Shown here: one piece after another, positions 7,185 to 12,960 of the stretch
Layout: every line of letters begins with the position of its first letter
Numbering within the stretch: position 1 is the first letter of the stretch
NCBI GenBank assembly: GCA_051883415.1
Contig: JBJETR010000031.1
Coordinates: forward strand, 1 to 13,171
Direction of reading: 5' to 3'
DNA length: 13,171 bases
Source: HGM11368 sp051883415
GTDB lineage: Bacteria; Bacillota; Clostridia; Christensenellales; UBA3700
Notes under the pieces: generated by a model
The model's input: the letters and a program-made list of their open reading frames with translations, nothing else
What the model was told of the DNA's origin: nothing
The model's database searches: none
Program-made: the position numbers and the translations under genes

Positions 7185-7439
7185 TTATTTAGCCTTTTCG
7201 ATAATTTCTACGACTCTCCAGCACTTGTCCTTGCTGAGAGGTCTGGTCTCAACGATACGAACGGTATCGCCGATTCCGCATTCGTTGTTCTCGTCGTGAG
7301 CCTTAAACTTCTTGGTTCTGTTGACGATTTTACCATAAAGAGGATGTTTTACACGCTCTCTTATCTCGATAACAACCGTCTTGTCCATCTTGTCGCTGGT
7401 AACTAGACCAACTCTGGACTTTCTAAGATTTCTTTCCAT
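7185..7439 (-). CDS. rpsQ: 30S ribosomal protein S17
   Basis: Primary 16S rRNA-binding OB-fold protein of the 30S body. 84 residues. RKSRVGLVTSDKMDKTVVI, HPLYGKIV, KKFKAHDENN, GDTVRIVETRPLSKDKCWRV are all family signatures. The ATG at 7439 follows AAGGAGG. An ATG nearer to that site (GGAGGAATGA) is out of frame and encodes nothing long. It is 12-13 nt from its neighbours on each side. Confidence 0.98.
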   Translation of the reverse strand: MERNLRKSRVGLVTSDKMDKTVVIEIRERVKHPLYGKIVNRTKKFKAHDENNECGIGDTVRIVETRPLSKDKCWRVVEIIEKAK

Positions 7440-7452
7440 GTTTCATTCCTCC

Positions 7453-7686
7453 TTATTTTGCTTTCTTAGTAGCCTTAGCTACAGGCTCGGCGGAGATGCC
7501 GAGTTGTCTTTGACGAATAATCGTCATAACTCTTGCTATATCTTTTTTGCATACGTTGAGTTGATTTGCGTTCTCAAGTTGTCCTGCTCTGTGCTTAAAA
7601 CGAAGATTGAAAAGTTCTTCTTTCAATTCGGTCAACTTGATATTCAACTCATCATTGGTCATTTCAAAAAACTTATTGGATTTCAT
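7453..7686 (-). CDS. rpmC: 50S ribosomal protein L29
   Basis: Small helical 50S protein beside L23 at the polypeptide exit, where trigger factor docks. 77 residues. NDELNIKLTELKEELFNLRF and the ARVMTIIRQRQL helix are typical. Residues after about 62 (GISAEPVAKATKKAK) form an extra Lys/Ala-containing tail beyond the usual ~65-residue length. The ATG lies 14 nt inside the end of rplP, with GAGGTGG upstream within that gene, so translation is probably coupled to L16. Confidence 0.96.
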   Translation of the reverse strand: MKSNKFFEMTNDELNIKLTELKEELFNLRFKHRAGQLENANQLNVCKKDIARVMTIIRQRQLGISAEPVAKATKKAK

Positions 7687-8104
7687 CGTTTACCACCTCA
7701 TCTTTCTTCACGATTTTGCACTTAACCGGCAACTTGTGAGAAGCAAGTCTCAATGCCTCTCTTGCTACTTCTTCGCTCACGCCTGCCATCTCGAACATAA
7801 CTCTACCTGGCTTTACAACTGCAACCCAATATTCTACGCTACCTTTACCGCTACCCATTCTGGTTTCGGCAGGTTTCTTGGTTACAGGCTTGTGTGGGAA
7901 GATATTTATCCATACTTGTCCGCCACGCTTGATATATCTGGTCATTGCGATACGGGCAGCCTCGATTTGGTTAGAAGTAACCCAACTTGGCTCCAACGCA
8001 ACGAGACCAAACTCGCCGTAAGCGATAGTATTACCCTTGTTTGCATTTCCTTTGAGTCTGCCGCGATGAACACGACGTCTCTTTACTCTCTTAGGCATCA
8101 ACAT
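7673..8104 (-). CDS. rplP: 50S ribosomal protein L16
   Basis: Contacts the A-site tRNA elbow region and 5S/23S rRNA; assembles late. 143 residues. MLMPKRVKRRRVHRGRLKG, TRYIKRGGQVWINIFPHKP and GSGKGSVEYWVAVVKPGRV are diagnostic. Two in-frame ATGs are possible. The first (8104) overlaps the rpsC stop as TAATG and is 8 nt from the GGAGGT encoded by the last rpsC codons, whereas the second (8098) is 14 nt away, so the first is chosen. The end of the gene overlaps rpmC by 14 nt. Confidence 0.98.
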   Translation of the reverse strand: MLMPKRVKRRRVHRGRLKGNANKGNTIAYGEFGLVALEPSWVTSNQIEAARIAMTRYIKRGGQVWINIFPHKPVTKKPAETRMGSGKGSVEYWVAVVKPGRVMFEMAGVSEEVAREALRLASHKLPVKCKIVKKDEVVNDEIQ

Positions 8105-8787
8105 TACGCGTTACCTCCTTCTTTAGCATCGACTACAGTCTTACCGCCAAGAACTTCTCCCTTGTATACCCATACCTTTACGCCGATAGCACCGTAAGTA
8201 GTTCTTGCGGTAGCAACACCATATTCGATGTCGGCTCTGAGGGTTTGAAGTGGGATAGAACCTTCGTGATAATTTTCGCTTCTAGCGATTTCTGCTCCGT
8301 CAAGACGACCGGATACCATAGTTTTGATACCCTTAACGCCACCCTTCATAGCACGAGAAATCACTTGCTTCATTGCTCTTCTAAAAGCTACACGCTTTTC
8401 GAGTTGCTCTGCGATGTTCTCGGCGATGAGTTGAGCGTCGGTATCAGGTCTCTTTACTTCGATGATGTTGATAACTACGCTCTTCTTAGGAGCAATTTTC
8501 ATAACTTCTTTCTTAATCTCTTCTACGTTAGCGCCCGCTTTACCAATCAAGGTAGCAGGTTTGGACGTATAGATGTTTACCGTAACGATATCGTTAGCAG
8601 AAGAAAGAACTCTGTTGATAGTAATTTTGGAGATACCATTTTGATAGTATTTGTTCTTCAAAAACTCTCTGATTTTGTGGTCTTCTACAAGATTGGTAGA
8701 AAAATTCTTCTTATCTGCAAACCATTGAGCATTCCAATCTTTAATAACGCCTACTCTCAATCCGTGTGGACTAACTTTTTGACCCAT
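8104..8787 (-). CDS. rpsC: 30S ribosomal protein S3
   Basis: 30S head protein lining the mRNA entry channel. 227 residues. MGQKVSPHGLRVG opens the protein. The KH-type domain has its GxxG loop as GKAG (82-85, IGKAGANVEEI), and RRAMKQVISRAMKGGVKGIK carries the basic residues linked to mRNA unwinding. GRLDGAEIARSE and TTYGAIGVKVWVYKGE close the C-terminal domain. AAGGAGGT precedes the ATG. The final codons (Glu-Gly-Gly-Asn-Ala) contain the ribosome-binding site for rplP. Confidence 0.98.
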   Translation of the reverse strand: MGQKVSPHGLRVGVIKDWNAQWFADKKNFSTNLVEDHKIREFLKNKYYQNGISKITINRVLSSANDIVTVNIYTSKPATLIGKAGANVEEIKKEVMKIAPKKSVVINIIEVKRPDTDAQLIAENIAEQLEKRVAFRRAMKQVISRAMKGGVKGIKTMVSGRLDGAEIARSENYHEGSIPLQTLRADIEYGVATARTTYGAIGVKVWVYKGEVLGGKTVVDAKEGGNA

Positions 8788-8801
8788 CTTATACCTCCTT
8801 C

Positions 8802-9191
8802 TTACTCAGCCACAGCATCAAGAATAATCGTGATGTGGCTTGTTCTTTTGTTTATTCTGCCTGCGCTTCCCTTAGCCTTTGGAGTAATTCTCTTGAGGAT
8901 AGGGCCTGCATTGGCAAAACATTCTGCTACGTACAACTCGCTCTTATTCATGTTGAGGTTGTTTTCCGCATTAGCGGCAGCCGAATTCAACACTTTGAGG
9001 AGAGGTTCGCTAGCAGCTTTTCTCAAAGTCTTGAGAATTGCAACTGCGTCCGTATATTTCTGACCTCTGATAACGTCAAGCACTACACGCACTTTGTCAG
9101 GAGATATTCTTATATATTTTGCAACCGCTCTCGGACGCTTATCGGCGTTCTCTTGACGAGCAATAGCTTTTTCTCTAATTCTAGTAGCCAT
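8802..9191 (-). CDS. rplV: 50S ribosomal protein L22 with N-terminal extension
   Basis: Lines the peptide exit tunnel through a long beta-hairpin. 129 residues against about 110-113 in E. coli or Bacillus; the additional length is an N-terminal basic stretch of some 18 residues (MATRIREKAIARQENADKRP) before the core AVAKYIRISPDK. The hairpin region is present as RITPKAKGSAGRINKRTSHI, followed by TIIL. Similar N-terminal extensions are, to my knowledge, found in several Clostridia, which supports the taxonomic guess. The start follows GGAGG with a 5-nt spacer. Confidence 0.97.
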   Translation of the reverse strand: MATRIREKAIARQENADKRPRAVAKYIRISPDKVRVVLDVIRGQKYTDAVAILKTLRKAASEPLLKVLNSAAANAENNLNMNKSELYVAECFANAGPILKRITPKAKGSAGRINKRTSHITIILDAVAE

Positions 9192-9203
9192 ATTATCCTC
9201 CTA

Positions 9204-9482
9204 TTATTTCTTGCCTGTTGTCTTTTCGCCGGCATGGCCTTTGAAGGTTCTGGTTGGAGCGAACTCGCCGAGCTTGCAACCTACCATATCTTCGGTGATA
9301 TATACAGGAACGTGTTTTCTTCCGTCATGAACTGCGATGGTATGTCCTACCATATCAGGGAAAATCGTCGAAGATCTGGACCAGGTCTTTACCAACTTTT
9401 TCTCATTTGCTTGGTTCATGGCAATGATTCTTTTAATCAATCTTTCTTCTACGAAAGGTCCTTTTTTAACTGATCTGCTCAT
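9204..9482 (-). CDS. rpsS: 30S ribosomal protein S19
   Basis: 30S head protein that pairs with S13 near the A site. 92 residues, the normal size. MSRSVKKGPFVEERLIKRI, WSRSSTIFPDMVGHTIAVHD, GRKHVPVYITEDMVGCKLGE and APTRTFKGH match the family throughout. AGGAGG precedes the ATG and shares bases with the rplB TAG stop. The gene ends in two consecutive stop codons, TAA TAG, the second running into the rplV ribosome-binding site. Confidence 0.98.
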   Translation of the reverse strand: MSRSVKKGPFVEERLIKRIIAMNQANEKKLVKTWSRSSTIFPDMVGHTIAVHDGRKHVPVYITEDMVGCKLGEFAPTRTFKGHAGEKTTGKK

Positions 9483-9496
9483 TTATACCGTTCCTC

Positions 9497-10321
9497 CTAG
9501 TTAATACGCTTAACAATATACTTGTTGCTCTTGTTCTTCTTTCTGGTCTTGTAACCCATGGTTGGTACACCCCAAGGAGTTACAGGGCTTGGCATACCGA
9601 TAGGGCTCTTACCTTCACCACCACCGTGTGGGTGATCGCAAGGGTTCATAACCACACCACGGACGGTTGGCTTAACACCCATATGACGTTTACGTCCTGC
9701 CTTACCGATAGAAACTATCTCGTGTTCGAGATTGCCTACCTGACCGATAGTTGCTCTGCACTTGAGAGGAATATATCTCATTTCTCCGCTTGGCAGTCTG
9801 AGCGTTGCGTACTTGCCTTCCTTAGCCATCAACTGAGCCGCATTACCTGCAGAACGAGCGATTTGACCGCCCTTGCCTGGTTGCATCTCTATGTTGTGGA
9901 GCATGGTACCTACAGGTATCTTTTCCAAAGGAAGTGCGTTGCCCACTTTGATGTCTGCGTTTTCACCGCTCATCACCTTGTCGCCTTTGTTGAGTCCTAC
10001 AGGAGCAAGAATATATCTCTTCTCGCCGTCTGCGTAGTGGAGCAAAGCGATATTTGCGCTGCGGTTTGGATCGTATTCGATAGAAGCAACGGTTGCTACT
10101 ACGTCGTCCTTATTACGCTTAAAGTCAATGATTCTGTACTTGTTTCTGTTACCGCCGCCGATATGTCTTACGGTAATTCTACCGTTAGCGTTTCTACCGC
10201 CGGTTCTGTTTTTCGACTCCAACAAGCTCTTTTCTGGCTTTGTCGTGGTTATTTCGCTAAAAGTCGAAACCGTCATAAAACGACGAGCAGGAGAAGTCGG
10301 TTTAAATCTTTTTATAGCCAT
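9497..10321 (-). CDS. rplB: 50S ribosomal protein L2
   Basis: Large 23S-binding protein needed for subunit association and close to the peptidyl transferase centre. 274 residues. KRFKPTSPARR at the N-terminus, RIIDFKRNKDDV, EYDPNRSANIALLHYADGEKR and the C-terminal CDHPHGGGEGKSPIG (residues 228-242, with the conserved histidines) are diagnostic. WGVPTMGYKTRKK follows. GGGAGG lies 9 nt before the ATG. No departures from the family are apparent. Confidence 0.98.
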   Translation of the reverse strand: MAIKRFKPTSPARRFMTVSTFSEITTTKPEKSLLESKNRTGGRNANGRITVRHIGGGNRNKYRIIDFKRNKDDVVATVASIEYDPNRSANIALLHYADGEKRYILAPVGLNKGDKVMSGENADIKVGNALPLEKIPVGTMLHNIEMQPGKGGQIARSAGNAAQLMAKEGKYATLRLPSGEMRYIPLKCRATIGQVGNLEHEIVSIGKAGRKRHMGVKPTVRGVVMNPCDHPHGGGEGKSPIGMPSPVTPWGVPTMGYKTRKKNKSNKYIVKRIN

Positions 10322-10338
10322 TGTGTATTCCCTCCCGA

Positions 10339-10629
10339 TTAAGCCAGACTCTCGAAGAATTCGATTGCCTTGCTGTCTGCTTTGAGTTGAACGATAGCCT
10401 TTTTGTAAGGAGCGGTAGTACCTTCGTATCTTCCCATTCTCTTCTTTTTACCGTCAACGTTAGTGGTGTTTACTTTTGCGACCTTCACTCCAAAGATGTC
10501 TTCGATAGCCACTTTGATTTGAGTTTTGGTAGCGTCCTTAGCAACTTTGAAAGTATATTTCTTAGCAGGGATAGAGTCGAAGCTCTTTTCTGTAAGAATA
10601 GGACAAATAATAATATCGTACTTATTCAT
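10339..10629 (-). CDS. rplW: 50S ribosomal protein L23
   Basis: Exit-port protein; binding platform for trigger factor and signal recognition particle. 96 residues. DIIICPILTEKSFDSI, YTFKVAKDATKTQIKVAIED, FGVKVAKVNTTNVDGKKKR and KKAIVQLKADSKAIEFFE follow the family order. The ATG overlaps the rplD stop as TAATG; GAGGAGG encoded by the last rplD codons is 10 nt upstream. Confidence 0.98.
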   Translation of the reverse strand: MNKYDIIICPILTEKSFDSIPAKKYTFKVAKDATKTQIKVAIEDIFGVKVAKVNTTNVDGKKKRMGRYEGTTAPYKKAIVQLKADSKAIEFFESLA

Positions 10630-11249
10630 TATGCATATACCTCCTCGAGTTTACGGATAGCGGCCTGAGTTGCGATGCAATCTGCGTTGGCAACGAGGTC
10701 GTATACGTTGATGAGATCTACGTTGCATACGGTCACGTTTTGAATGTTTGCACATGCTCTCAAAACGGTTTCGTCGTCCTTGTCGGTCAACACGATGACT
10801 TTGCCTTTGATGTCGAATGCTTTGAGCATTTGAGCGGCGAGCTTGGTCTTAGCTTGCTCGAAAGCAAGGTTTTCTACGACTACCATCTTGTTGTCTGCAA
10901 CTTTTGCGCTGAGTGCGCTGATTGTAGCTGCGACTCTCATCTTCTTGTTGATTTTTTGGCTAAAGTCTCTTTGCTTTGGTGCAAATACCACTCCACCGCC
11001 GGTCCATTGTGGACTTCTGATGCTACCTTGTCTAGCACGACCGGTGCCCTTTTGTCTCCAAGGCTTAGCGCCTCCGCCTCTAACTTCCGAACGTGTCAAA
11101 GTGCTTTTATTGCCTTGTCTTTTATTTGCCAGTTGAGCAACGACTACTTGATGAATGAGAGCCTCGTTGTATTCTTGACCGAACACAGCCTCGTTCAATT
11201 CCATATCGCCGACTTTCTTAGCTTCAAGATTAAAAACGTCTATTTTCAT
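10629..11249 (-). CDS. rplD: 50S ribosomal protein L4
   Basis: Exit-tunnel protein with a long loop; in E. coli L4 also represses its own S10 operon by acting on the leader. 206 residues. The loop region RQGNKSTLTRSEVRGGGAKP, WRQKGTGRARQGSIRSPQW and GGGVVFAPKQRDF is intact, and the C-terminal domain ends RKLEEVYA. AAGGAGTGA precedes the ATG, 10 nt after rplC. Whether L4 regulates the leader at 12252-12416 cannot be told from sequence. Confidence 0.98.
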   Translation of the reverse strand: MKIDVFNLEAKKVGDMELNEAVFGQEYNEALIHQVVVAQLANKRQGNKSTLTRSEVRGGGAKPWRQKGTGRARQGSIRSPQWTGGGVVFAPKQRDFSQKINKKMRVAATISALSAKVADNKMVVVENLAFEQAKTKLAAQMLKAFDIKGKVIVLTDKDDETVLRACANIQNVTVCNVDLINVYDLVANADCIATQAAIRKLEEVYA

Positions 11250-11259
11250 AATTCACTCC

Positions 11260-11889
11260 TTAACCGTTCTTGGTTTGCTTAACGACTACGATACCGCCCT
11301 TAGCGCCCGGTATAGCACCCTTGATAAGCAGAAGATTGCGGTTTGCATCGACTTTTACTACGGTGAGGTTCTTTACGGTTACTCTCTCGTTACCCCACTG
11401 ACCTGACATCTTCTTGTTTTTGAAAACTCTCGAAGGAGAAGAGTTTGCGCCCATAGAACCAACGCCTCTGTGGTAGCCCGAACCGTGAGCCATAGGACCG
11501 CAGTGATGATTCCATCTCTTTACTACGCCGGTAAATCCGTGTCCCTTCGAAGTACCTACTACGTCAACCACGTCGCCTTCTGCGAATACGTCGCACTTAA
11601 TTTCTTGTCCGACTTCGAGGCTATCGATGTTGTCGAGTTTCAACTCTTTGAGGACTTTGCGTACGGCAACTCCCGCCTTTTTGTAGTGACCCTTGATAGG
11701 CTTGTTGACGTTCTTCTCTTTTACGTCGCCGTAAGCGAGCTGAACAGCCTCGTAGCCGTCTTTCTCAAGAGTTTTCTTTTGCACGACCGGACAAGGACCT
11801 GCTTCCACAACGGTTACAGGGATAACTTTGCCGTCTTTTGCAAAAATTTGACTCATTCCCAATTTCTTTCCAATGATTGCTTTATTCAT
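11260..11889 (-). CDS. rplC: 50S ribosomal protein L3
   Basis: 23S-binding protein whose central extension approaches the peptidyl transferase centre; an initiator of 50S assembly. 209 residues. IIGKKLGMSQIFAKDGKVIP, TSKGHGFTGVVKRWNHHCGP, HGSGYHRGVGSMGANSSPSR and KKMSGQWGNERVTVKNL are diagnostic. GGAGGTGA lies 9 nt before the ATG. The 53-nt gap after rpsJ is the largest inside the operon and holds a perfect hairpin (11932-11918). Confidence 0.98.
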   Translation of the reverse strand: MNKAIIGKKLGMSQIFAKDGKVIPVTVVEAGPCPVVQKKTLEKDGYEAVQLAYGDVKEKNVNKPIKGHYKKAGVAVRKVLKELKLDNIDSLEVGQEIKCDVFAEGDVVDVVGTSKGHGFTGVVKRWNHHCGPMAHGSGYHRGVGSMGANSSPSRVFKNKKMSGQWGNERVTVKNLTVVKVDANRNLLLIKGAIPGAKGGIVVVKQTKNG

Positions 11890-11917
11890 AGATAAAGTTC
11901 ACCTCCAAATATTTTCT

Positions 11918-11932
11918 GATTGCGATGCAATC
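11918..11932 (-). other. Hairpin between rpsJ and rplC
   Basis: On the minus strand GATTGC (11932-11927) and GCAATC (11923-11918) are perfect 6-bp arms around a 3-nt loop. It lies 10 nt after the rpsJ stop and about 10 nt before the rplC ribosome-binding site. No U-tract follows, so it is not an intrinsic terminator. It may be an mRNA processing or stability element, or chance. Confidence 0.5.
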
Positions 11933-11942
11933 TTTGTGTCAA

Positions 11943-12251
11943 TTAAAATTTGATGTTGATATCAACGCCTGCAGGCAAATCCAACTTCATCAAAGCGTCT
12001 ACCGACTTAGGGGTTGGGTTGTAGATATCAATAATTCTCTTGTGCGTTCTAAGTTCGAATTGCTCTCTGCTGTCCTTATACTTGTGCACAGCTCTGATAA
12101 TAGTGATAACTTCTTTATCAGTTGGGAGTGGGATAGGTCCAGCGACCTTAACACCGCTTCTCTTTGCCGTCTCAACGATTTTGTCAGCTGCAACGTCGAT
12201 GAGGTTGTGATCATAAGCTCTAAGTCTTATTCTGATTTTTTGTCCTGCCAT
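11943..12251 (-). CDS. rpsJ: 30S ribosomal protein S10 (NusE)
   Basis: 30S head protein; as NusE it also joins NusB and NusG in antitermination and transcription-translation coupling. 102 residues, the standard length. KIRIRLRAYDHNLIDVAADK, GPIPLPTDKEVITI, FELRTHKRIIDIYNPT and LDLPAGVDINIKF cover the whole protein. It is the first gene of the operon. AGGAAAGGAG at 12269-12260 is 8 nt before the ATG, preceded by a structured leader and promoter. Confidence 0.99.
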   Translation of the reverse strand: MAGQKIRIRLRAYDHNLIDVAADKIVETAKRSGVKVAGPIPLPTDKEVITIIRAVHKYKDSREQFELRTHKRIIDIYNPTPKSVDALMKLDLPAGVDINIKF

Positions 12252-12416
12252 TTTTGTTTCTCCTTTCCTAACTTGTATTCACGCATCCGTGTGTTTCGCA
12301 TTGCCTCTAATAAAAAGGACCAGCAGTAGTCCTCGTTAGTCGCCCGATTGTCGGACTCTTGTCGGCGAAAGTTCTCTGCCAAGGCAGTAACCTCCCGCGT
12401 CATTCCTCACAATGCT
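12252..12416 (-). promoter_or_regulatory. rpsJ leader with attenuator-like structure
   Basis: Predicted 5' leader from a start near 12416 to the rpsJ ATG. Hairpin I (12398-12365) pairs GCG/CGC and GAGGUU/AACUUU below a CUGC/GCAG stem capped by CUUG. Hairpin II (12356-12342) is GUCCGA/UCGGGC with a CAA loop. Hairpin III (12334-12315) with its U-tract is a terminator. AGUCC at 12357-12353 can instead pair with GGACU at 12332-12328, which would open hairpins II and III. CGCCGA (12367-12362) can also pair with the 3' arm of II. An imperfect stem (12293-12280) lies nearer rpsJ. The ligand, possibly S10 or another product of the operon, is unknown. Confidence 0.7.
12309..12334 (-). terminator. Intrinsic terminator within the rpsJ leader
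   Basis: On the minus strand GGACUA (12332-12327) pairs with UGGUCC (12322-12317) around the loop CUGC. A33-U16 and G34-U15 can add two more pairs. The stem is followed at once by UUUUUAUU (12316-12309). It lies about 58 nt upstream of the rpsJ start, with no open reading frame before it, so it would abort the operon transcript unless prevented. Confidence 0.75.
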
Positions 12417-12421
12417 CGTTA

Positions 12422-12450
12422 ATCATATATTAAAATAAAAAACCTGTCAA
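12422..12450 (-). promoter_or_regulatory. Sigma-A type promoter of the S10-spc operon
   Basis: TTGACA at 12450-12445, a 17-bp spacer, and TATGAT at 12427-12422, i.e. a perfect -35 and a one-mismatch -10 at optimal spacing. Upstream sequence from 12451 to about 12540 is very AT-rich with A/T tracts and could act as an UP element. Transcription is expected to begin near 12416-12414. No other convincing promoter was seen in the operon. Confidence 0.88.
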
Positions 12451-12479
12451 ACGTTTGAATTAATTTTGCAAAAAAGTTT

Positions 12480-12501
12480 TGTAAAATTTATGTAAAATTT
12501 A
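12480..12501. repeat. Tandem 11-bp repeat in AT-rich promoter-upstream region
   Basis: TGTAAAATTTA occurs twice head to tail on the plus strand (12480-12490 and 12491-12501), about 30 bp upstream of the -35 box. The surrounding 12451-12560 contains no gene. A 10-bp palindrome CAATATATTG lies at 12521-12530. The phase of about one helical turn would suit an UP element or protein site, but this is inference. Confidence 0.5.
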
Positions 12502-12597
12502 CTTTTTTTGGTAATTTTTCCAATATATTGTGGTGTTTGACCATTACTTAGCACAATTCTAGCATTTTTTGCACTATCAAGGAGTCGCCTATTTGGG

Positions 12598-12658
12598 TGT
12601 CATTCCGTTGTGCACATTGGGAATCTCTATCCTTTTATAGCCTCCTTTGTGTAAAGAG
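12598..12658. repeat. Degenerate intergenic repeat, copy A1
   Basis: Begins TGTCATTCCG, contains inverted ATTCC (12602-12606) and GGAAT (12620-12624) around a TGTGCACA palindrome, and ends with CCTCCTTTGTGTAAAG (12641-12656). The same order of motifs recurs at 12712-12770 (copy A2). Repeats of the TGTCATTCC...GGAATCTC type are widespread in bacterial intergenic DNA. Confidence 0.7.
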
Positions 12659-12667
12659 AAATATGTC

Positions 12668-12700
12668 ATTGCGAAGTATTGCTCGCAATACTGTGGCAAT
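12668..12700. repeat. REP-like perfect hairpin element
   Basis: Outer arms ATTGC (12668-12672) and GCAAT (12696-12700) enclose perfect 7-bp inner arms AGTATTG (12675-12681) and CAATACT (12686-12692) with a CTCG loop. It follows TGTCATTGCG and precedes CTCGTG, a variant of the same TGTCATT...AATCTC theme as the flanking copies. It lies between A1 and A2. Confidence 0.65.
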
Positions 12701-12711
12701 CTCGTGTATAT

Positions 12712-12770
12712 TGTCATTCCGAGTGAAACGTGGGAATCTCATCCTTTGTAGCCCTCCTTTGTGTAAAGGG
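12712..12770. repeat. Degenerate intergenic repeat, copy A2
   Basis: Same order as copy A1: TGTCATTCCG, then TGGGAATCTC with arms ATTCC (12716-12720) and GGAAT (12733-12737), then ATCCTTTGTAG and CCCTCCTTTGTGTAAAGGG. Its final part is shared with the start of repeat B1, so the elements are nested or were inserted next to each other. Confidence 0.7.
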
Positions 12771-12836
12771 AGGTGTCAACGTAGTTGACGGAGGGATTGC
12801 ATTCCATTTTATCCTTTGAGAGTACGACCAAATCTG
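12751..12836. repeat. Structured direct repeat, copy B1
   Basis: A nested palindrome: outer CCCTCC (12752-12757) with GGAGGG (12790-12795), inner GTCAAC (12775-12780) with GTTGAC (12784-12789) around GTA. A less conserved stretch and GAGTACGAC (12820-12828) followed by AATCTG complete the block. The block recurs 210 nt downstream. No coding sequence is credible here. Confidence 0.7.
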
Positions 12837-12882
12837 TGCAAGCGACTTTATGTCGTGCGCCGCAGGTTTACGACTGGTCGTA
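12823..12882. repeat. 8-bp perfect inverted repeat with internal stem
   Basis: TACGACCA (12823-12830) and TGGTCGTA (12875-12882) are exact inverted copies enclosing 44 nt. Inside, CGAC (12843-12846) and GTCG (12852-12855) form a second stem with a 5-nt loop. The left arm overlaps the end of repeat B1. Function unknown. Confidence 0.55.
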
Positions 12883-12911
12883 GATAGGGAGCGAGCCAAA
12901 CGATAAACGAT

Positions 12912-12932
12912 GATTGCACAATAAGTGCAATC
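12912..12932. repeat. 8-bp perfect hairpin
   Basis: GATTGCAC (12912-12919) and GTGCAATC (12925-12932) are exact inverted arms around AATAA. No T-run follows on either strand, so terminator function is unlikely. It lies between the 12823-12882 inverted repeat and repeat B2. Confidence 0.55.
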
Positions 12933-12960
12933 GTGTCGGAGTGTAGGTGAGCGACCAAAA

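Noticed and set aside
11915..11942. TTGACA at 11942-11937 as an internal promoter before rplC
   Set aside because: No acceptable -10 lies 16-18 bp downstream; the nearest AT-rich hexamer is about 22 bp away and overlaps the hairpin.
11999..12214. Minus-strand open frame of 71 codons inside rpsJ in another frame
   Set aside because: rpsJ is complete and canonical over this stretch. The alternative frame has no initiation signal and no family resemblance.
12252..12416. T-box riboswitch in the rpsJ leader
   Set aside because: No T-box consensus (such as TGGNACCGCG) precedes the terminator and the leader is too short. The gene set is not one of amino-acid supply.
12597..12788. Plus-strand open frame of 63 codons upstream of the operon
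   Set aside because: It runs through repeat copies A1, the hairpin element and A2. The product has no family resemblance and there is no ribosome-binding site, so it is a chance frame in repeats.
12714..12899. Minus-strand open frame of 61 codons
   Set aside because: It is the translation of repeats A2 and B1 and the adjacent inverted repeat. No ribosome-binding site or recognisable domain.
12912..12932. Intrinsic terminator at the GATTGCAC/GTGCAATC hairpin
   Set aside because: No T-run follows the stem on either strand and no gene ends nearby.
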